Of a stretch of DNA of 64,000 nt, positions 63,882-64,000 are shown piece after piece; the first letter of the stretch is position 1, and each line of letters begins with the position of its first letter. Location of the stretch: the NCBI GenBank assembly GCA_030625815.1, contig DAOUQF010000014.1:26786-90785 (forward strand), given 5' to 3'. The stretch comes from Eubacteriales bacterium. Lineage in GTDB: Bacteria; Bacillota; Clostridia; Tissierellales; GPF-1. The notes under the pieces are model-generated. The model ran no database searches. It worked only from the letters and a program-made list of their open reading frames with translations, and was not told the DNA's origin. The position numbers and the translations under genes are program-made.

Positions 63882-63910
63882 TTGACAGTATCTTCCAGAT
63901 CTGTTACACT
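63882..63910 (+). promoter_or_regulatory. rRNA operon promoter P3
   Basis: TTGACA at 63882-63887, 17-base spacer, TACACT at 63905-63910. AAGTCGCCAA at 63915-63924 repeats the P2 start region at an offset of 77 bases, which indicates duplication of a promoter module. Confidence 0.88.
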
Positions 63911-63924
63911 AGTCAAGTCGCCAA

Positions 63925-64000
63925 TGCGGCGGCAATGATCTTTGAAAACTGAACATGACAGCCTCGAATTTGACCTTTTGGTCAATGAAGAAGTATGAAA
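63925..64000 (+). other. rRNA operon leader (16S gene expected just outside)
   Basis: ATCTTTGAAAACTGAACATG at 63938-63957 is the leader segment seen before Firmicute rRNA genes, and TTGACC-TTTT-GGTCAA (63970-63985) is a small hairpin. No mature 16S sequence is reached. There is no protein gene in 63626-64000. Confidence 0.75.

Overview
The window looks like a chromosomal backbone segment of an anaerobic, low-to-moderate-GC Firmicute of class Clostridia. Supporting features are a SCIFF peptide/maturase pair (scfAB) between yajC and secDF, the dnaG-rpoD-trmK-Nif3 and ruvAB-queA-tgt-yajC-secDF-recJ-apt-rel-dtd-hemZ-aspS gene orders, a glmS ribozyme, a T-box leader, PPDK with its regulator, and strong GGAGG ribosome-binding sites. 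An Acidaminobacter/Fusibacter-like lineage is a guess that I cannot confirm by eye. No prophage, insertion sequence, CRISPR array or tRNA was seen.

Layout. 1-3.1 kb: type IIA topoisomerase pair (ParE-like, cut by the window edge, and ParC-like). 3.2-6.3 kb: PTS general proteins HPr and Enzyme I with no sugar-specific EII beside them, then a DegV protein. 6.3-8.9 kb (minus): glutamine-dependent NAD synthetase and a TVP38 membrane protein. 9.3-16 kb: YitT protein, two overlapping paralogous MFS permeases coupled to glmM, then glmS behind a glmS ribozyme. 16.1-18.3 kb: a small accessory-looking patch with a frameshifted gene remnant, an AT-rich hypothetical exported protein, a FUSC membrane protein and a GNAT. 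18.4-22.4 kb: LytS/BtsS-type kinase, LytTR regulator and a CstA/BtsT-family transporter. 22.4-25.5 kb: PfpI-family protein, ammonium transporter behind an apparent attenuator leader, and a dNTPase.

25.5-30.6 kb: dnaG, rpoD, trmK, Nif3-like protein, RNase P RNA. 30.7-34.2 kb: PPDK regulatory protein and a codon-optimised ppdK. 34.3-37.1 kb: an orange-protein-like operon (DUF134-NifX fusion, NifX protein, two MinD ATPases with ferredoxin inserts) behind a strong promoter with a perfect palindromic operator. 37.2-43 kb (minus): cell-wall cluster of a large class A PBP, a divergent alanine racemase and a FemAB-type transferase. 43.2-45.2 kb: YigZ, YebC, a VOC protein with a polyglutamate tail. 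45.2-63.6 kb: ruvAB (LexA-like palindrome), queA-tgt, yajC, scfAB, gamma-carbonic-anhydrase-like protein, secDF, recJ, apt, rel, dtd, MBL hydrolase, hemZ and T-box-controlled aspS. The window closes on three tandem TTGACA-N17 promoters and a leader that almost certainly feed an rRNA operon just outside.

Most of the window is housekeeping. The parts most worth follow-up are the scfA/scfB locus with an internal terminator, the DUF134-NifX/MinD operon with its operator, the pyruvate-type two-component/CstA locus, the amt leader, the racemase-FemAB-PBP cluster and the frameshifted remnant at 16.3 kb. I see no clearly unprecedented system. All motif and promoter calls are by eye.
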